In this document: piece after piece, positions 60,831-64,000 of the stretch
How the letters are laid out: each line of letters opens with the position of its first letter
Numbering within the stretch: position 1 is the stretch's first letter
DNA from: Aspidapion aeneum
Taxonomy: Eukaryota > Arthropoda > Insecta > Coleoptera > Brentidae
Reading direction: 5' to 3'
DNA length: 64,000 bases
Assembly (NCBI GenBank): GCA_963576565.1
Contig: OY755039.1
Span: 79,110,289 to 79,174,288 of the forward strand
Program-made: the position numbers and the translations under genes
Notes under the pieces: generated by a model
Databases searched by the model: none
Told to the model about the DNA's origin: nothing
The model's input: only the letters and a program-made list of their open reading frames with translations

Positions 60831-63800
60831 GGAAAGGAAATCAAACGTCACTGGTATACCAAGTACTCCTTTCAATATACAAGGTATAATTAAAGCAAAT
60901 TCCGACTTCACACGCAATCTTTTTTTTTTTTTTTTTTTTACTTATTTTTCTTTAAAAATAAAAAATATGATTCAAAGCGACACGAGATAAAAAAAATAAA
61001 AATTACCAGAGTAACTCTACTGTTTAGGGTTTACTCTACTGTGCTCCTTTCTTCTAACACCTCTGGTAATTTCTTTTGGTCTATTGTTTTTTAAATACAA
61101 ACCATGCATATAAATATGCAATCCAACACTATCCAATTGTCATAACCGTAAGCACAAAATTGAAACGCTACATACAAAGTTAATTCACTAATATCTTAAA
61201 TATTTCAAAGTTATTTAAACTAATTAATGCTATTATAATAACTAGCGAACGATTAAAACTATTTTGCTTATCCAAAATTACCACTAACTTAATGTTACTT
61301 GATTATTAAATGCATAAAACAAATCTTAAGTTAAAAATAAACCCACTAACAGCTAAAAATGAAAGTCTCTGAGTGTATGGAAGAGGATAGGAATACTTCG
61401 GAAAAAAGCTTCCTTTCGTTCCAAAAAGGATTTGATAGCAGTATTTCCTTCAATACTCCAAAGATGCGTCCTGTAAAAATAATATTTGATGGATCCAATG
61501 AACTATTGATCTATTTCAGTATATATGTTATATACAAATACATCAATATGTCACAACACTAATCTTGCGTAACCTTGCCTTACTTCAAAAAAATTGTTCT
61601 AAATGAAAATTTACTCATCAGCAAAACACAAAAATAATACAAGAAAACTAGAGATAAATTTATTAAATTTTGCTAAGTTTTTTTCAACTAAAAGATACGT
61701 CATGAACCTAAAGAAAACTTTTTTATACACTAGTAGGGAATATACTATGTAGCATTTATTTTATTTTAATCACTAACTTTTATGATTATCACTAGAAAAG
61801 AATTACACTCAGCACGAGCATTTCCAAAGAAATCTTATCTTCATTTCTTAATTATACTTTTACATAAAAAACAACTTCAGAATCTTCAAAACACTAAAAC
61901 TGTATTATATTATGTAATAAAACATAGACATAGACTTATAATATAGATAGATAAATAATACATAAGCTTATAATAGTCATGATGATAACCAAAACAATTA
62001 TATTTTTGAGATAAAATGGATTGGTGTTACGTCTAATAAGTTCTAAATAATTTAAATGGCTATATCATTATTGTTTTAATAGCAACATTTAACTACGCTA
62101 ATTTGTTATAAACAAATATCATTTATGTGATTCTTAGATTATGATTGTCGATAAGACTATAAGAACAGTTACCATTCTTTATAAAGCTTGTTAAAAAGAT
62201 TACAAGGTATAATTTATGAAACTTATTATGTTGATGCAAACTACTGAGACGATTTTCATGAACGATGAAATCATTATTTTTTTTATCAAAATTATTCCAA
62301 AGATTTATCTTGTTTTTTTAAAAGGTATAGCCAAAAATTGTACTTGCAAAATACTTAATTAGGAAATTAGCTATTTAATAGTCAATAGATAAAATAAGTA
62401 AAAAGAATAGAGGTTACACTTCAGTTAGTTGGCATACTATTTTCGTACTAAGGCTACATATACAGGTTTACGGTGCTCCTAAAGAAGAATAGTGTCTAAA
62501 GAAAGAAAAATGATCATAGACAACTGATTTAGAGAATAGTGAAATCTTTAACTAGATTCTCTGTCTAGCGTAGACTAAATATGATACTAGATAGCAAACA
62601 ATACAAAATAGTATCTGCAGTTACATAGTTTTTTATTAAGTAAAAATTGATTTTCCAATCTCAGATCATAGATATCCATTACTTTTAACAGCAAGTAATT
62701 TATTTAACGCTAATTATATTATTTTTGTTAAGTTAATTATTATTTTATTTATTATTGCAAAACATTGCTTGTGCATTTCAAACAAATGTAAAACGATCAA
62801 ATAAGAAATCAAATTTAATAAAACACATTTATGTCTATTGCAAAAAATAAGTAGAAGATGAAGTCTAAGAGGAAGAATAATGTATATTCTCTCTAGTTTC
62901 ACATAGCAAGTTTCCAAAACTGGCTATAGGTTTTCTTAGTTGATCTTTTTAGGCTTAGGATATCATGGGATTTACTGAACCGATTTTAATGATAGATTTT
63001 TGTCGAAAAGTTAATGTTAAAATAGTGCTTGTTTTTTAGTGTTTATCAAGTTCTGATTTATGATCAAGTTCTGATTTATGCTAGGTTTTTTTTTAAAGAA
63101 AAATTAGCTATATTATTTAAATTATAAAGGAAATAACCCTTTATGTTTCGATTTTAATGGTTAAAAAGCATTGAAGTTATTAAATTAGAAGTATTTTCAT
63201 TTACCTATGTCGTTAGTTTTAAAAGAAATTTGTTTTTCTTCTTTAATGTTTTTAGAGATATTTTGATAATTAGAGATTACAAATCATTTTGCAGTTAAAC
63301 ACATGGTTGATTACCTAAAAGTAAAACTTTGTAGAAAAAGTTTCTTCAGAAAAATTACCTTGTTTCCTACATTAGAATAACATTTAAGCAGTGGCGGTCC
63401 CAGACTTTTAAAAAGGGGTAGAATAATATTTAGGTTTAAGTTTTATGACCTTTTCTAGTTAGATCAGATTCGATTATAGTTAAGCATATTAAAAGAAATT
63501 ATCGATAAATAGTCAGATTGGTTAAGGTTAGGTTAACAGTAGTTACCAATTTAACCATTTTTGTTGAAATTAAGAATGTGTTGATTTTTTTTCGTTTGTT
63601 AATGTTGTTATTCAAAAAAAACAAAGTTTTAAAAAGATCTTAGTGTCTTTATTAGGTCAATCAAATCATTAATAATGTCCTGATTAATGATTTGTTATAA
63701 AAACAAATTGAAAATTCATTTTGGTTTTTTTTTAAATCATCTTTAATTTATTTATTTTTTTATAACTTGTTATAATTTAAAGAAAAAGAAAACTTAAGCA

Positions 63801-64000
63801 AAGGAAAAGGTTTTGATGATTTTTGGGTTATATTATCATGAGTGGATTTTTATCAAGAAGGTCTCATGTCCTCTTCTATGAATCCTTTTTAAAAGTTAAT
63901 GTTTATTCTGTTTACTGAAATTACAAGACTTTTCTCTTATTTATAGTTAATTAATAGCTCATACATTTTTGCTTGATTTTAGCTTAATATTACATTTTGG
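60831..64000. other. No gene and no 5' LTR recognised
   Basis: AT-rich sequence. A T-run lies at 60920-60939, and the pair ATTACCAGAG / CTCTGGTAAT (about 61004 and 61063) could form a hairpin. CAGTGGCGGTCCCAGACTTT at about 63392 looks like one end of a hAT-type MITE, suggesting at least the outer part is ordinary genomic DNA. I found no match to the 3' LTR termini or to its distinctive words. Whether this stretch is an unusually long proviral leader, a secondary insertion or flank after loss of the 5' LTR is undecided. Confidence 0.5.

Overview
The window reads as AT-rich, gene-poor, transposon-dense insect DNA. The pointers are RTE-type LINE sequence with an apurinic-endonuclease domain, a Ty3/gypsy-type endogenous retrovirus with an envelope gene, pogo-, hAT- and TTAA-type MITEs, and isolated TTAGGTTAGG-like words. 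A beetle or other large-genome insect is plausible, but the sequence does not prove the order. I see no host protein-coding gene, tRNA or rRNA gene that I can support.

Layout. 1-5766 is a nearly pure (ACAG)n array ending in an 8-bp variant, then a 200-N scaffold gap (5767-5966). 5967-20090 is a mosaic of small repeats: a likely 7.4-kb foldback element with arms at 10217-10812 and 17105-17660, a MITE with TTAA-like flanks (11462-11932), a dispersed repeat with an internal (CTGT)n tract (12268-12891), minisatellites (15390-16112) and a decayed reverse-transcriptase fragment (17690-18838). 20104-36721 is one RTE-type LINE of about 3.3 kb, flanked by a 13-bp target duplication and split inside its endonuclease domain by a 13.3-kb element with inverted ends (20902-34184). 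That inserted element carries two different higher-order satellite arrays, a nested 2.4-kb DNA transposon and further nested MITEs. 37-49 kb holds more MITEs, a second RTE fragment and several foldback palindromes, one of them present in two 1.33-kb copies.

The most gene-like part is 49010-60812. A plus-strand LTR (49010-49425) with a tRNA-Leu-like primer site is interrupted at 49610 by a minus-strand endogenous retrovirus. Read on the minus strand this has gag (60711-58900), a UUUAAAC -1 frameshift site in exactly the right phase, protease-RT, RNase H-integrase, an intact 681-codon env preceded by a strong splice acceptor, a purine tract, and what appears to be a 2.4-kb 3' LTR. Gag, env, protease and integrase are open; RT carries one frame-breaking lesion near 57015, so this copy cannot make full Pol. 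The 5' LTR is not recognisable before the window ends at 64000.

How the parts would work together: genomic RNA would give Gag and, by -1 slippage, Gag-Pol, and a spliced RNA from a leader donor (60810 or 60768) to the acceptor at 54186 would give Env. Env does not look like the F-type envelope of Drosophila gypsy. It resembles, from memory, class III glycoproteins of the chuvirus type, which I treat as inference.
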